DNA of 64,000 nt, taken from the NCBI GenBank assembly GCA_964016985.1, contig OZ024827.1, forward strand, positions 53,176,684 to 53,240,683, given 5' to 3'. Shown here piece after piece: positions 1 to 11,346 of the stretch (its first letter is position 1; every line of letters begins with the position of its first letter). A model generated the notes under the pieces. That model was not told the DNA's origin, searched no databases, and saw nothing but the letters and a program-made list of their open reading frames with translations. Made by a program: the position numbers and the translations under genes. This DNA comes from Anodontia alba. Taxonomy: Eukaryota; Mollusca; Bivalvia; Lucinida; Lucinidae.

Positions 1-2160
1 CCTGACAGCCATCTACAGCATACTGGCCAAGTATTTCATTCAGTGCCTTCCTAAATCCTGACAGCAACCTACAGCAAACAGGTCAAGTATTTCATTCGGC
101 GCCTCCCTATTATCTGAGAGCCACCTACAGCATGCTGTTCAAGTATTTCATTCAGCGCCTCCCTAAGACCTGACAGCCACCTACAGCATACTGATCCAGT
201 ACTTCATTCAGCTCCTCCCTAATTCCTCACATCAACCTACAGCAAAGTCCAGTATTTCGTTCGGCACCTCCCAATTATCTGACAGCCACCTACAGCATAC
301 TGTTCCAGTATTTCATTCAGCGCCTCCCTAATTCCTGACAGCCACGTACAGCATACTGGACAGGTATTTCATCCGGCACCTCCCTAATTCCTGGCAGCCA
401 CCTACAGCATACTGGTCCAGTATTCCGTTTAGCACCTCTCTAATTCCTGACAGCCACATACAGCATTCTGATCCAGTATTTCATTCAGCGCCTGACTAAT
501 TCCTGACAGCCATTTACAGCATACTGATCCAGTATACCATTCAGCGCCTCTCTCATGTCTGACTGCCACCTACAGCATACTGATCCAGTATTCCATTTAG
601 CGCCTCCCTAATACCTGACCGCCACTGCCACATACTGTTCCAGTATTCCATTCAGTGCCTCCATAATGCCTGACAGCCATCTACAGCATACTTGTCATAT
701 TTTCATTCAGCTCCTTCCTAACTCCCGACAGCAACCTGGTCCAGTATTTTATTCTGCTCCACCCTACCTCACTACAACTACCTACAGCATACTTGTACAG
801 TATTCCATTCAGCGCCTTCCTAATTCCTGGCAGCAACCACCTGCATAGTGGTCCAGTATTCCATTCAGCTCCGCCCGAACTCCCGACGATCACCTACAGC
901 ATACTAGTCCAGTATTTTATTTAGCTCCATAACTCCCGACAGCCATCTACAGCATGACGGTCCATTATTTCATTCAACGCCTCCCTAATACATGACAGCC
1001 ACATACAGCCTTCTGGTCCATAATTTCATTCAACTCCTCTCTAACTCCCGACAGCCACCTACAGCATACTGGTACAGTATTTAATTCAGTGCCTCTCTGA
1101 TTCCTTGCAGCCAACTGATGCATAGTGTACTACAATTTCATTTAGCTTCTCCCTTTTCTCCCGACAGCCACCTACAGCATACTGCTCCAGTATTCCATTC
1201 AACACCCCTCCCCTCTGTTTCCTGACAGCCACCTACAGCATACTGGTCCCGTATTTCATAAAGCTCCTCTCTAACTCCCGACAGCCATCTACAGCATAAT
1301 GGTCTAATATTTTTATTCAACGCTTCCCTAATTGCTGACAGTCAGATACAGAATTCTGGTCTAGTATTTCTTTCAGGTCTTCCATAACTCCCGACAGCCA
1401 CCTTCAGCATTCTGGTCCAGTATTTCATTCAACAGCTCCCTAATTCCTGGCAGCCAGCATTTTGGTCCAGTATTTCATTCAGCTCCTCCCTTACTACCGA
1501 CAGACACCTACAGCATACTGGTCAAGTATTCCATTCAGCCCCCCCCTCTCAATTCCTGACAGACACGTACAGCATACTGGTCCAGTATTTCATTCAGCTA
1601 CTCCCTAACAGCCGACAGCCACCTACAGCATACTGGTCCAGTATTTCATTCAGTTTCTCCATCTGCCGACAGCCTACAGCATACTGGTCCAGTATTTCAT
1701 TCAGCTCCTCCCTAACTCTCGACGGCCACCTACAGGATACTGGTCCAGTATTTCATTCAGCTACTCTCTAACTCCAGACAGTCAGCTACAGTATTCCATT
1801 CAGCGCCTCGCTAATTCCTGACAGCCACCTACAGCATACTGGTCCAGTTTCATTCAGCTTCTCCCTGACTCGACAACCACCTACAGCATACCGGTCCAGT
1901 ATTTTATTCAGCTCCTCTCTAACTCTCGACAGCCACCTACACATACTGGTCCAGCATTTCATTCAGCGCCTCCCGAATTCCTGACAGCCACCTACAGCAT
2001 ACTGGTCCAGTATTTCATTCAGCTCCTCCCTAATTCCCGACAGCCACCTTCAGCTTACTGGTACAATATTACATTCAGCTCCTCCCTAACTCCCGACCGC
2101 CACCTACAGCATACAGGTCTATCCACCCTAACACCCGACAGCCACCTACAACATACTGGT
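1..2160. repeat. ~57-bp minisatellite array, left block
   Basis: About 37 imperfect tandem units of roughly 56-58 bp fill this block from the window edge. Each unit has the order CTGACAGCCACCTACAGC, ATACTGGTCCAGTATTTC, ATTCAGCTCCTCCCTAACTC. Units differ by substitutions and small indels and some lack part of the unit (for example near 1453 and 1660). Short ORFs inside (666-893, 1138-1320) simply read through the repeat and have no coding character. The array begins before the window and resumes at 4601 after an inserted LINE. Confidence 0.95.
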
Positions 2161-3731
2161 AAGTAAGTAAGTAAGTAAAGACTTTATTCATAGAGGGTTA
2201 CTACATTTAGCACATACATACTAAACATATGTTATTAAAGTAGTTTACACAAACTCGCAAATAAGAAAGTAAGTGATTGATTGTAATAACATGCTTGTTG
2301 GAGGTCAGGATTAATGAATTATATTAGAAAAGAAAAAAAAAATGGAGAAATCCCTTGTAACAATTGTTTGCAATGGGTCAATGTAGACTGTTACCAAAAC
2401 GAAATGCAAGAAATCTAATGAAACATTGGGTGATCAAGGTACAAATGTACATGTATTTATATCACGGAAGTAAGACGGGTTTGGAGACTGTTCCCACCTC
2501 AAACACACACTTAATAACAGAGATACGAGATTTCAAATATATACATACACCCATAGGTATAGGTTGTTGATGATTTTCAAATCTCAAGCGATCAGACAAG
2601 AAATTTAAAACTTATCAACAACTAATTTGTCGCAATAACTATTATGATTATATCTCACAGATGGCTTAATGAGGCTGACCACAGTGTACATACATCATGT
2701 ATTTAATCAAGTGTATCCCATTTCAGTTTATGCCTTATTGCAACAAGAAGTATTTGATAATTTAAAAGCATACATATTAACAAAACTTGGTAAAACTATG
2801 CTGTTCGCATGTTTATTTTACATCTGATGTATAGATCCATGTGTAAGATTGACGAGGAAAAGAAAGAAAGAAAGAAAACGGAAAATTACACGCACAACAT
2901 ACAACATTTTATGTAATTTTCCTTTTCTAATAGCAATAAATATAACACTCTGGACAACAGACATGTTAAGTTCTGAAAATAAATAATAGTGAGATTCTGG
3001 TACAAAAAAAAAAAAAAATAGCAAAATCTTCATTTTAACATTATATGTATAGGGAGGTTTCTGTAAAAAAAATAAATAAATAAAAATAGAAATAAATAAA
3101 TAAATAAATACAAAAATTACAATATATAATTTCAAATGGGCCATTGACTTCAATTTACTAACCATCTGAAACATCTGTTAGGAAATGTGTCAAGACTGGC
3201 CATTTTTAACTTCTTCTGGTAAGCTATTCCATACCAGACATCCAGAGTAGCGCATACTATGCTTGGACCATTTTGTCCTACGTAGGCTCAGGTGGAACAA
3301 GATGATCTAAGCTTCATACTGGTGTTCACATTATTTCGTAATGTGAAGTTCTCAGATATTTATGTAGAAGCTAAATTATTATAGACTTTAAACATGAGTT
3401 TGGCTTTTTTCGATAAAGTCTATCATATATGACCATAATCTTTTGAAAATCATGGCTTCATTAGAGTCATCAACATTGAAGTCTAGAATAACCTTACATG
3501 CACGCTTTTGCAATTTATGTATCTTCATTTTGCTGGACTCAGAAGAACTTCCCCAAACAATATTGCAATAATCAATGTGCGATTGGATATATGATTCGTA
3601 AAATTGAACTCTGTTAGCTTGTAGCTTGAGACATTTTTTTTTTATTTTGGATAGACGCCAAATACTTGAAACACTTTTTTTTCGTTAGATACTAAATGTG
3701 ATTATACCACGCCAGATAACTGTCTACAAAA

Positions 3732-3957
3732 ACATCTAGTATTTTGGCATTTTAAATCATATTTAGGGACTCATTATTGAAGTTAAGATCAAGATTGTCA
3801 TTTCTGAGCCGTTGCCTTTTTTGGTTTGTTGTTACAAGCATACAATATACATCTAGTATTTTGGCATATTAAATCATATTTAGGGATTCATTATTGAAGT
3901 TAAGATCAAGATTGTCATTTTCGAGCCGTTGCCTTTTCTGGTTTGTTGTTACAAGCA
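3732..3957. repeat. 117-bp tandem duplication inside the LINE
   Basis: The stretch starting ACATCTAGTATTTTGGCAT at 3732 is repeated from 3849 with a few substitutions. The copies share the text through the GTTACAAGCAT segment. The duplicated piece carries coding remnants of the RT downstream of the YADD box, so the duplication is a further lesion of the element. Confidence 0.85.
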
Positions 3958-4207
3958 TGACTTTTATTTTAGATGACTTCAGAATCATATCATTGCTTCT
4001 TCACCAGATGTGCAGATTGTTCAATGCAAATTGAAGGTTATTCTCAGTTTGTTCTATAGAATCCTGGACATCGTGCAAAGTTGTGTCATCAGCATACAGA
4101 TCAGTAAAGACTTCCTTTGTGTACAAAGGTATATCATTTATAAAAAAGCAAAAATATGAGTGGCCAACCTGCTGCTTAGTATTTGAAAGATAATTAACAA
4201 ACCACAA
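3870..4207 (-). pseudogene. Reverse transcriptase fragment of the LINE
   Basis: The minus-strand reading from 4207 gives WFVNYLSNTKQQV, then FFINDIPLY, then LYADDTTLHD, which are the palm region and the catalytic YADD box of non-LTR reverse transcriptases. The segment expected between KQQV and the FIND motif, which normally carries the PQGSVLGP box, is missing, so the palm has an internal deletion. The reading meets a stop directly after LHIW, but the same frame continues with family-like text (MILKSSKIKVMLVTTNQK) to about 3870. The enzyme is therefore dead. Confidence 0.85.
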
Positions 4208-4600
4208 TAAAGCTTCATCCTTTTTACCGTATATTGTATGTTTATTAAGTAGAATGTCATGATCTTCTAGATCAAAGTTTTTTTTTAATCGACTAATGCT
4301 ACAACAATTAGTTTACTATTGTCAATAACATTCAACTATAGATCAGTCATATTGACAAGAGCAGTTTCACATTAATGCTGTGCTCGGAAACCCGACTAAA
4401 TTTTATGAAATACATTATATGCAAGCAAAACGTCAGACAAGCTCTCATGAACATGCTTAGCAAGAACTGGATAAGACGTGCATAATCGATATTTGCCGAT
4501 AATTATTTACTTTTCATTTGGGACCATTTTTATCAAGGGAAGTAATCTTTGCTTTCTTCCATTTGCTTGGAAAACACTGCTAGTGATTATATACGACACG

Positions 4601-4846
4601 ATACTGGTCCAGTATTTCATTCAGCTCCTCCTTAACTCCTGACAGCCATCTACAGCATACTGGTCCAATATTCCGTCCCTAATCCTGACAGCCACCTACA
4701 GCATACTGTCCGGCATTCCATTCAGCTCATCTCTAACTCCTGACAGCCACTTACAGCTCACTGGTCCAGTATTCCATTCAGCTCCTACCTAACTCCTGAC
4801 AGCCACCTACAGCATACTGGTCCAGTACTTCATGCAGTAGCTCCCC
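4601..4846. repeat. ~57-bp minisatellite array, right block
   Basis: About four more units of the array found at 1-2160 resume here in the same phase: the left block stops at ATACTGGT and this block begins ATACTGGTCCAG. This shows that the LINE inserted into a pre-existing array. Confidence 0.93.
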
Positions 4847-5419
4847 GTTTTGTATCGACGTCCTTTTAACAACAAAGAAATTGCGCTTGTCATAATTTTA
4901 GATAAGCGTGAAAAACAGTGCATTTTAACCCGTATCTACAATGTGTTTAGTCAATGTGTCATGTTTCTTTATTGTCAGTATATGAAACGATTATATACAT
5001 ATTCATACATTTCATGTACTTATATTGGAGATTCAAGACTGCTTCTGTTATCAATATTTTGTTTATACGTCAAATGACACCAGAGTGTACATCAGGAAGA
5101 CTAGTTTCTAGCCCTGATCAATATAATAAATCCGGAGACGTTTGTACTGGAAACTTCAGCTGGGAAAACTAGTTAAAGCAAAATAAATTGCGAACAACAA
5201 CACAATGAATGTGTGTTTGTGTATATATATTCCACTGTATATGTTATTTCCCCTGCGGTGTTCACACTAATCCTTCAAAGCATTGCCAAAGGGTAGATCA
5301 TGTTTAAACATATTAAAATTATTGAGTCTTTGAACCCTGACAAAACTCGGAGCTGTTGCAAACATTAATTAACTCTTACCTCTCTCTGGGCAAATTCAGC
5401 AGACGACAAATTGGTGGTA
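4847..5419. other. Unassigned AT-rich DNA
   Basis: No gene, splice-flanked exon or repeat family was recognised. Two overlapping short ORFs (4850-5077 and 4954-5172) have no recognisable motif and are AT-driven. Confidence 0.5.
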
Positions 5420-5520
5420 TTTTTCCTCTTTTTTTCCAAGAAAATAAGCTTTGGCATTTCGTGCAAATTGTCTCGCAAGCATGAATTGCCAAAGTCTACT
5501 TTCAGGGAAAAGTATGAAAA
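5420..5520. repeat. Imperfect hairpin repeat, AAAATAAG...TTGGCATTTC type
   Basis: The arms AAGAAAATAAGCTTTGGCAT and GCATGAATTGCCAAAGTCTA, near AATTGTCTC, can pair imperfectly. The same core, GACATTTCATGC followed by AATTGTCTCC, recurs at 33688-33801, and a diverged relative lies at 34340-34460. It appears to be a small dispersed foldback family. Confidence 0.55.
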
Positions 5521-5751
5521 GTATTTTAAAATGGCATCTGCTGAAACTTTTACTCAGCATGCTAAGCGTTAAAGAAGTTCTATTAAAAGAATAAAATCGG
5601 AAATGGTTATTTAGTGCTTTAGTTATTTATTAATGGCTAATATATACATAACGGCCAAAAGTTTACTGATTTAGCGCCTTATTTTTACACAAGAGTTTTT
5701 TCTCTTAAATACGGCCAGAGTCGCAAGGGAGCTTGCCATTTTTATTTACTG

Positions 5752-5759
5752 TGACGTCA
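5752..5759. promoter_or_regulatory. CRE-like palindrome TGACGTCA
   Basis: A perfect 8-bp CRE/ATF consensus lies about 130 bp upstream of the P2X7-like ORF, just before an ATG at 5772 that opens a short reading (MTTGRKLLSNLAIERALQ). It could mark a promoter or first exon, but an 8-mer alone is weak evidence. Confidence 0.3.
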
Positions 5760-5889
5760 CTCACTCACAACAATGACTACCGGTCGGAAGCTATTATCTA
5801 ATTTGGCAATTGAACGAGCGCTACAGGTTATTTCCAAGCGATAATTTTAAGCATTATTTTTTCGGAAAATATTGCAAAGACTACTCAAA

Positions 5890-6126
5890 ATGTCGAATGA
5901 GGATACTATATGTTTAATTGTGTATAATTTCGAGCCGGTGTATAGTACCAACGACCTTGAAGAAATCGCGGCGTGTGAAGACTCGAAGATTCCTCTCGAG
6001 GAATGGTGTGATTGTGGCAGTTGCGAAGAAATGAACAAGACAGAAGTAAATATATACTGCAGAAGTTCTGACTTAACTATCCCGAGCACTGAAACATTTA
6101 ACTCTGAAGCACGTTTTAATCCATAA
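5890..6126 (+). CDS. P2X7 receptor C-terminal-domain-like short ORF (partial or orphan)
   Basis: This 78-codon ORF starts at the ATG at 5890 and stops with TAA at 6124. Seen directly: YNFEPVYS at residues 12-19, then W39-C-D-C42-G-S-C45-E-E-M48 and a later E52 and C57. This spacing (W-C-x-C-x-x-C-x-x-M, then E and C) is that of the zinc-bearing intracellular domain at the C-terminus of P2X purinoceptor 7, which also occurs in many short stand-alone proteins in molluscs and cnidarians. The rest of that domain is absent downstream, and one of the usual paired cysteines is replaced (C57-R58). It may be an exon whose continuation was lost or lies elsewhere, or a decayed copy. There are no channel segments. 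It lies 180 bp before the KCTD exon on the same strand, but I see no splice join that links them. Confidence 0.5.
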   Translation: MSNEDTICLIVYNFEPVYSTNDLEEIAACEDSKIPLEEWCDCGSCEEMNKTEVNIYCRSSDLTIPSTETFNSEARFNP

Positions 6127-6307
6127 ATACACGTTAAAACTGAATAAAATGAAAAAACAATTTCTTGCATACCGGATAAGGATTTCCGCAAATAACACCG
6201 GCGCTAGCTGTAGCTTCCAAAGTGGGCATTAATTATTTCTCTTTTCAGTCGTGCGAATCGTCAAGCTGGAGCTAAAAGTGTCCATTGCAGAAACAGCTGG
6301 GCGGCGA

Positions 6308-6480
6308 ATGTCGTCGCCTGTGCATCCTTCAACACCTTCGCCCGTCCATAGCCAGAATGGAGGATACAGTGCCAAAATCAGCGGTGTACCATGCCCGGCC
6401 ACACCCACCAGATACACAGCGCCAGTGCATATTGATGTTGGTGGCGTAATTTATACATCGTCGTTGGAAACACTGACAAG
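6308..6480 (+). CDS. KCTD1/KCTD15-like BTB protein, exon A (N-terminus)
   Basis: This exon encodes a Ser/Pro-rich start (MSSPVHPSTPSPV), a linker, and the first strand-helix of the BTB/T1 domain (APVHIDVGGVIYTSSLETLT at residues 38-57). Vertebrate KCTD1/15 carry nearly the same APVHIDVGG-YTSSLATLT block after a similar Ser/Pro leader. The exon ends at the donor AG|GTATAG after 6480, phase 2. The frame is open back to the acceptor CTTTTCAG at 6241-6248; the ATG at 6308 is the first in-frame Met and sits where the short vertebrate isoforms start, so I chose it, though an upstream coding exon joined at 6249 is possible. With exon B the product is 263 residues, close to the known family size. Family members are pentameric BTB proteins that repress AP-2 transcription factors and act in the nucleus; that role here is inferred. 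The longer ORF running to 6619 is intron read-through. Confidence 0.9.
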
Positions 6481-6589
6481 GTATAGCCGAGTTCCATTCA
6501 CTCTGAACAACTCCGCTCATATAATGCTTTGTTTCGCACGTTTTTTTGTTTCTCAGACTGTCAGTAATGCGGTCATCTTAGCTTGTGAC

Positions 6590-6842
6590 GTACGTATAAA
6601 GAACGTTTACCGCAACTAAATAATCCTTGAATGTAAGTTTCACACAAAAAGACAAGCTTCTCAGCAATAGGTCAATGAATGTCTGGATCAACGTCAGGTT
6701 GGCAATCGACAATTTTGACGCACGTATTAAAAAAGTCTACCCAAACTAAATTTTTTAATGTTAGTTTCACACAAAAAGGCAGGCTTCTCAGCTATAGGTC
6801 AGTGAATGTCCGGATCAACATAAAGGTTGGCAGTCGACAATC
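6590..6842. repeat. 127-bp tandem duplication
   Basis: Text around GTTTCACACAAAAAG, CTTCTCAGC, ATAGGTCA and GTTGGCA followed by TCGACAAT occurs twice with a period of 127 bp (for example TCAGCAATAG at 6661 and TCAGCTATAG at 6788). It lies just inside the KCTD intron. Confidence 0.8.
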
Positions 6843-6849
6843 AGTATAA

Positions 6850-7100
6850 GTTTTGACCAGACCAATGGTCAGTGCTATTACTGGTCGATTAGTGGTCGAT
6901 TGAAATATGTATGGTCAGGTCAGATCATGGTCATTGCCTCCGCTGGACCCTCTTTACTGTGCTAATGTTACTATATAATAAAGGGCAACGAGACATTAAA
7001 AACAAACAAAGCCATACAAAGTTGATTGCTGGTCGTCGACTGAAATATGTATGGTCAGATATGGTCATTATAGCACACTCTGTTTTTGGACCCTATTAGG
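6850..7100. repeat. Duplicated TGGTCGAYTGAAATATGTATG segment
   Basis: GTCGATTGAAATATGTATGG near 6894 recurs as GTCGACTGAAATATGTATGG near 7035. Related TCGATC/TCGAC/GGTCAGT words surround it and return at 7450-7520, suggesting the remnant of one element. Confidence 0.5.
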
Positions 7101-8105
7101 TGGTATTAGCGCAACCTTAAAATGTTTTGCTGTGGCCTTAAAAACATACAAAACCACACTAAATTCATTATATTAGCTATTTGGCCTGGTATGACCTGCC
7201 CAATATTATCAAATCTGTGACTCAATATGTATTAAGGCAAAAAAAATAAATAAATAAAAAAAAAAAATAAATAAAAAAATAAAATAAAAATAATAATAAT
7301 AATAAAAAATAGAGTATTACAAAAAGAATAAACAAATGCAATTCATATGTTAAAAAATACATTTTTAAAAAATTTCTCGAAGTCTTTCATGGATAAAAAG
7401 TGTAGAGTTCCAGAGTTATTAAGAAATCCTCATCTAACCAAATATTAGACCAATCGACCACTAAAATTTTCAGTCGATCACAGAAAGTTTCAGTCGACAA
7501 GTATTGACCACTTTGGGGAGTATTGACCAGGGCTGCTTTAATCGCTTAAGACCACGGGTTAAAACCGGGGATGATTTTAATCACCAAACCTTGATCAACT
7601 TGTACATCAGGAGTGTCATCCTGTCCACCTCTGTATGCCCATAGGTTCTATATGAAGGACATCAAAACTGTTTTGGCTCCCTTCTAAAAACTTAAAAGAG
7701 GTCTAATCTACTTTTAGAGTAGACCCCTTTTCAGAATAGACTTAGTGGGAGGGAGACAAACGGGAAATCGCAAAATTGCCTCCCTGGTACAAAATGGCTG
7801 AAAATCTACCTAGTTTATCCAGTCCCCTTAAATCTTCCACGGTAACATAAAAGTCTGGCAGGGTCCCGGCACAGAAACATTAAGGCCTCGTGTATGAGGC
7901 GACGTATGCGCATGGGAGTACGGACTTGTTTCACATTGTTGTGCGTATATGCCAAACTGTCCAGGTAAGTCTCGAATCGGCTTTATCCCGGCGAGATTAC
8001 AATCGATGGGGGCACTGAATCTTCAATACGCTACATATAAGAGTAGAGGTACTCGAAGATAATAGATGGGAATAAATCAATTAAATACAACAAAATAAAA
8101 AAAAA
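7101..8105. other. Unassigned intron DNA with an A-rich tract
   Basis: 7235-7320 is A-rich low complexity with AATA and AAT runs. A possible hairpin lies at 7691-7732, where AAAAGAGGTCTA pairs partly with the text ending GTAGACCCCTTTTC. No gene was recognised. Confidence 0.5.
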
Positions 8106-9411
8106 AACAAGAAGGCCATGAAGGCCCTGTAACGCTCACCTGAGTATCATAGCACTTAGAGAACCTGACCTAGAACTGATCAAGGCAAACATTCTGACCA
8201 GAATTCATGATGATGATATTAACAAGTAAGACAATGTAGCATGTCTAATGGACTGTGAAATAGAGGTCAAGGTCAAATATGGATGACTGCACTCAAGAGG
8301 CCATGCTAAGATGTATGCATGTGCTAAGTATCACTGGCTGTAGGAGCAATAGTTACTGAGAAACTAACCTAAACACATACACTTCACAAGTGCCAAACAT
8401 CACACTGTAGGACCAACAGTTACTGAGAAACTGACCTAAACGGAAAAACTTAAGAAGTCACTGGACCGTGAAATATAGATCATAAGTGGCCCAGTTCTAA
8501 ACTTCACCTAGAAATCATCAAGACAAACATTTTGAACAAGTTGAGCAAGATTCATGATGTTAACTTCAAAAATGTGACTTCTAGAGTTACAAGGTTTTCC
8601 TTTGATTTGGCCTGGTGACCTAAGTTTTGGCCCCAAGTGACCCAGTTTCAAACTTGACCTAGAAATCATCAAGACAAACATTTTTAGCAATATTCGTTAT
8701 TATTACTTCAAAAATGTGACCACTAGAGTGTAAATAAAGGTTTTCCTTTGATTTGGCCTGGAGACCTAGTTTTTGACCAAAGTCACCCAGTTTCAAATAT
8801 GACCTAGAAATCATCAAGACAAACATTTTGAGCAAGATTCATGATGATGGCTTCGAAAATGTGATCGCTAGAGTGTTAACAAAGGTTTCCTTTGATTTTG
8901 CCTGGTGATCTAGTTTTCAACCCAAAGTGGCCCAGTTTCGAACTTGATCTAGAAATCATCGACAAATATTTTGAGCGACTGATATTCAAGAGGATTACTT
9001 CAAAAATGTTATCTCTAGAGTGTTAACAAGGTTTTCCTTTGATTTGGCCTGGTAGTCACAGTTTTTGACCCCAAGTGACCCAGTTTCAAACTTGACCTAG
9101 TAATCATCAAGACAAACATTTTGAGCAATATTATCGTGATTACTGCAAAAATGTGACCTCTAGAATGTTAACGTTTGTCCTTTGATTTGGCCTGGTGACC
9201 TAGTTTTTACCCCAAGTGACCCAGTTTCAAACTTGACCTAAAAATTTCATAGCGGCAAAAATTCTGAGCAAGTTTCACGAAGATTGGGTAAAAACTGTGA
9301 CCTCTAGAGTGTTAACAAACTAATTGTTGACGACGGACGACGGACGACGACGGACAATGGACAGAGGGTGATCACAATATCTCACCTGGAGTTTTCGCTC
9401 AGGTCAGCTAA
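8106..9411 (+). mobile_element. Non-autonomous element with ~145-bp internal tandem units (family A, copy 1)
   Basis: It begins AACAAGAAGGCCATGAAGGC, then ACGCTCACCTGAG, and ends with an ACGG-rich stretch, GTGATCACAATATCTCACC, and CGCTCAGGTCAGCTAA at 9411. In between are units of about 145 bp marked by CCTTTGATTTGGCCTGG, GTGACCCAGTTTCAAACTTG and ACCTAGAAATCATCAAGAC. A second copy lies at 36075-37172. There is no coding potential. Short terminal blocks around core tandem repeats recall the pearl/CvA class of bivalve elements, but this was not compared. Confidence 0.7.
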
Positions 9412-9540
9412 AAATGAAATCGTCTTCCTTAAAGGTGTCAAAGTGGATTTTATTGCTTCATTAAATTAGATTTTATGGTCAAAATACTGCTTAAGAGTTA
9501 CTTTAAATAAATAAATAAATGAAATTTAAATGAATAAATA

Positions 9541-9709
9541 TAGTAGGACGAAAAAGAAACGCTGGGTACATAGAATATGCAACAAATACACAAATAGGGG
9601 TACTGTCAAAAGGGCGTATGTTTTTCTCATAATCATAACTGAAAATCGAATGAAACTTTGTCAACTTCTTCAATAAAGATGAAAGGTTATACAAAATTAA
9701 AAAAATAAA

Positions 9710-9749
<40 letters not shown>

Positions 9750-9850
9750 AATGTAACGTTACATTAAATACTTTAAAATTATCTGTAAAGGTTACCCGGC
9801 GTTTCTTTTTCGTAAAGGTTACCCGGCGTTTTTTTTTTTCGTCTTAGTAT
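9541..9850. mobile_element. MITE-like element with ~27-bp terminal inverted repeats
   Basis: The left end, TAGTAGGACGAAAAAGAAAC then GCTGGGTA, is matched in inverted form at the right end (TTACCCGGCG, a T tract, then TCGTCTTAGTA, 9819-9849). The right arm is itself partly duplicated just inside (9792-9813). The interior is an A tract of about 40 plus AT-rich text. Both flanks are ATAAATA-rich, so the target duplication cannot be fixed; TA is possible. Confidence 0.65.
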
Positions 9851-10179
9851 AAATAAATAAATAAATAAATAAAATATTCTCTAGCTTACTAATTTTCTTT
9901 ATTTGATCCAAAGAAGCATTTGAAGAGGACATTTGATGATAAAACAACATATATACATAAGTGTCTGTATTTCTCCATAAATCATGTTGTGAGTATTCAT
10001 TAGAGCTACATTGGCGAGGCGATTCTTATAAATAACAACCAGATATATTTTATGGAATAATGTGAAAAAAAAACAAACAAACAAACAAACAACAACAACA
10101 TCAGATTATCACCAAATTACCCAACCTTATCTGTTTCTCTGTCTTCATCATAAACGTTGCTGCTATCAAATCTTATTAT
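9851..10179. other. Unassigned AT-rich intron DNA
   Basis: It contains AAAT and AAAC simple repeats (9846-9870 and 10068-10090). Nothing else was recognised. Confidence 0.4.
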
Positions 10180-10735
10180 ACCCCACCACACGTTATTGAC
10201 GGGGTATTATGGTATCACTTTGGCTGTCCGTGTGTCTGTTCGTCCGTCTGCTGTAGGTCGTCCGTTCTTATTTTCGTTTCAGGATGATAACGAGTAAATT
10301 TCAACGGCTTTTCACCAAACTTGGTATATGCATTGATATGGTGGAGATCTGGTTTGGATTTTAATAGGCAAATTTCGTCAATTTTTGACAAATTTATCTG
10401 CCCCCGATACGTCCATATTTTCGTTTCCGGAGGATAACTTGAGTAAAAGTAAATGGATTTTCACCAAACTTGGTTTGTGCATTGATATTGTGGGGATCTG
10501 GTTTAGAATTGCTAATGAGTTAATTTCGTAAATTTTTGACAGAGTTATCTGCCCACGACACGTCTGGATTTTCGTTTCCGGACGATGACTTGAGAAAATA
10601 TAAATGGATTTTCACCAAACTTCATATGTGCATTAATATTTTAGAAATCTGCTTTGGAAATGTTAATGGGCACATTTCGTCAATTTTTGACAGAGCTATC
10701 TGCCCGTGATGCGATAGTTGCAGGGTAATATCATT
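10180..10735. repeat. Dispersed repeat with ~152-bp internal units and CCGT-rich head
   Basis: It begins with TATACCCCACCACACG and GACGGGGTATTATGG followed by GTCCGT/GTCTGTTCGTCCGTC text. Three or four units follow, marked by TTTTCGTTTC, TTTTCACCAAACTTGGT (10308, 10459 and a variant at 10612) and TTATCTGCCC. It has no coding capacity. The organisation resembles other non-autonomous elements in this window. Confidence 0.6.
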
Positions 10736-11346
10736 TTCACGTTTTTTTTTACCCATTATTAGGCCCCTACCTGTTAGAGAGGCATACGTCACCAAGGATT
10801 TTTTTTATTTCAAATCTGCTTAGAGGCATTAGGGTAGTATGCAATCAAAATGTGTCTTTAAAATAGAAGAAAGATTTCGTTTACCGTCAGCTGAACTTCC
10901 GTGTTCATGCATGTAATTTTCATTTATTTCCACGCGAAACACGCCTACCAAACGAAAGAATGCGCAACTATCGATTAAGAACGTGAAATAACTAAAGCGA
11001 CATCTGGTCAGGAATTCGATGACTCAAAAAGGTAAACAAACTTTGCACTTTCTTTGTTTCATGAGCGATATAAATATTTTGAGGAAATTATAAAAAAAAA
11101 ACAAAAACAGGGAATAACATTCAACACCCCATTGATATCGGCGTATGTGGAGTAAATCCCAGACTTGGCAGAATTATTTTTCGCGTGCTGAAGGTGTACC
11201 GGAATAGGAAAAACACGGGGAAATTCGTGGTATTTATTGTCCTTTATCAAACATTTACCAGAAAATATGTTCATTTTGCATATGTGATAGTAACATGGCT
11301 TTCAAGCACATATCACTTTTGTGGAGCGCAAAAGATGTGATAATCG

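Larger units (their letters stand above)
2161..4600 (-). mobile_element. 5'-truncated non-LTR retrotransposon (LINE), CR1/L2-like
   Basis: A 2.44-kb insertion interrupts the minisatellite. Its minus-strand 3' end is a CTTA tetranucleotide tail (seen on + as GTAAGTAAGTAAG at 2159-2178), followed by an AT-rich 3' region, and a reverse transcriptase remnant lies at its 5' side. The 8-mer ATACTGGT flanks it at 2153-2160 and 4601-4608; this fits a target duplication, although the same 8-mer belongs to the repeat unit. Minus-strand text near 3180-3240 resembles the weak C-terminal conserved segment of such ORF2 proteins (YQKKLK after an aromatic-rich stretch). The clade is a judgement from memory of the motif style. 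Confidence 0.8.

Noticed and set aside
2818..3174. 118-codon minus ORF with a long hydrophobic stretch
   Set aside because: It lies in the AT-rich 3' region of the LINE and is driven by A-rich + strand tracts (Phe/Ile/Leu strings).
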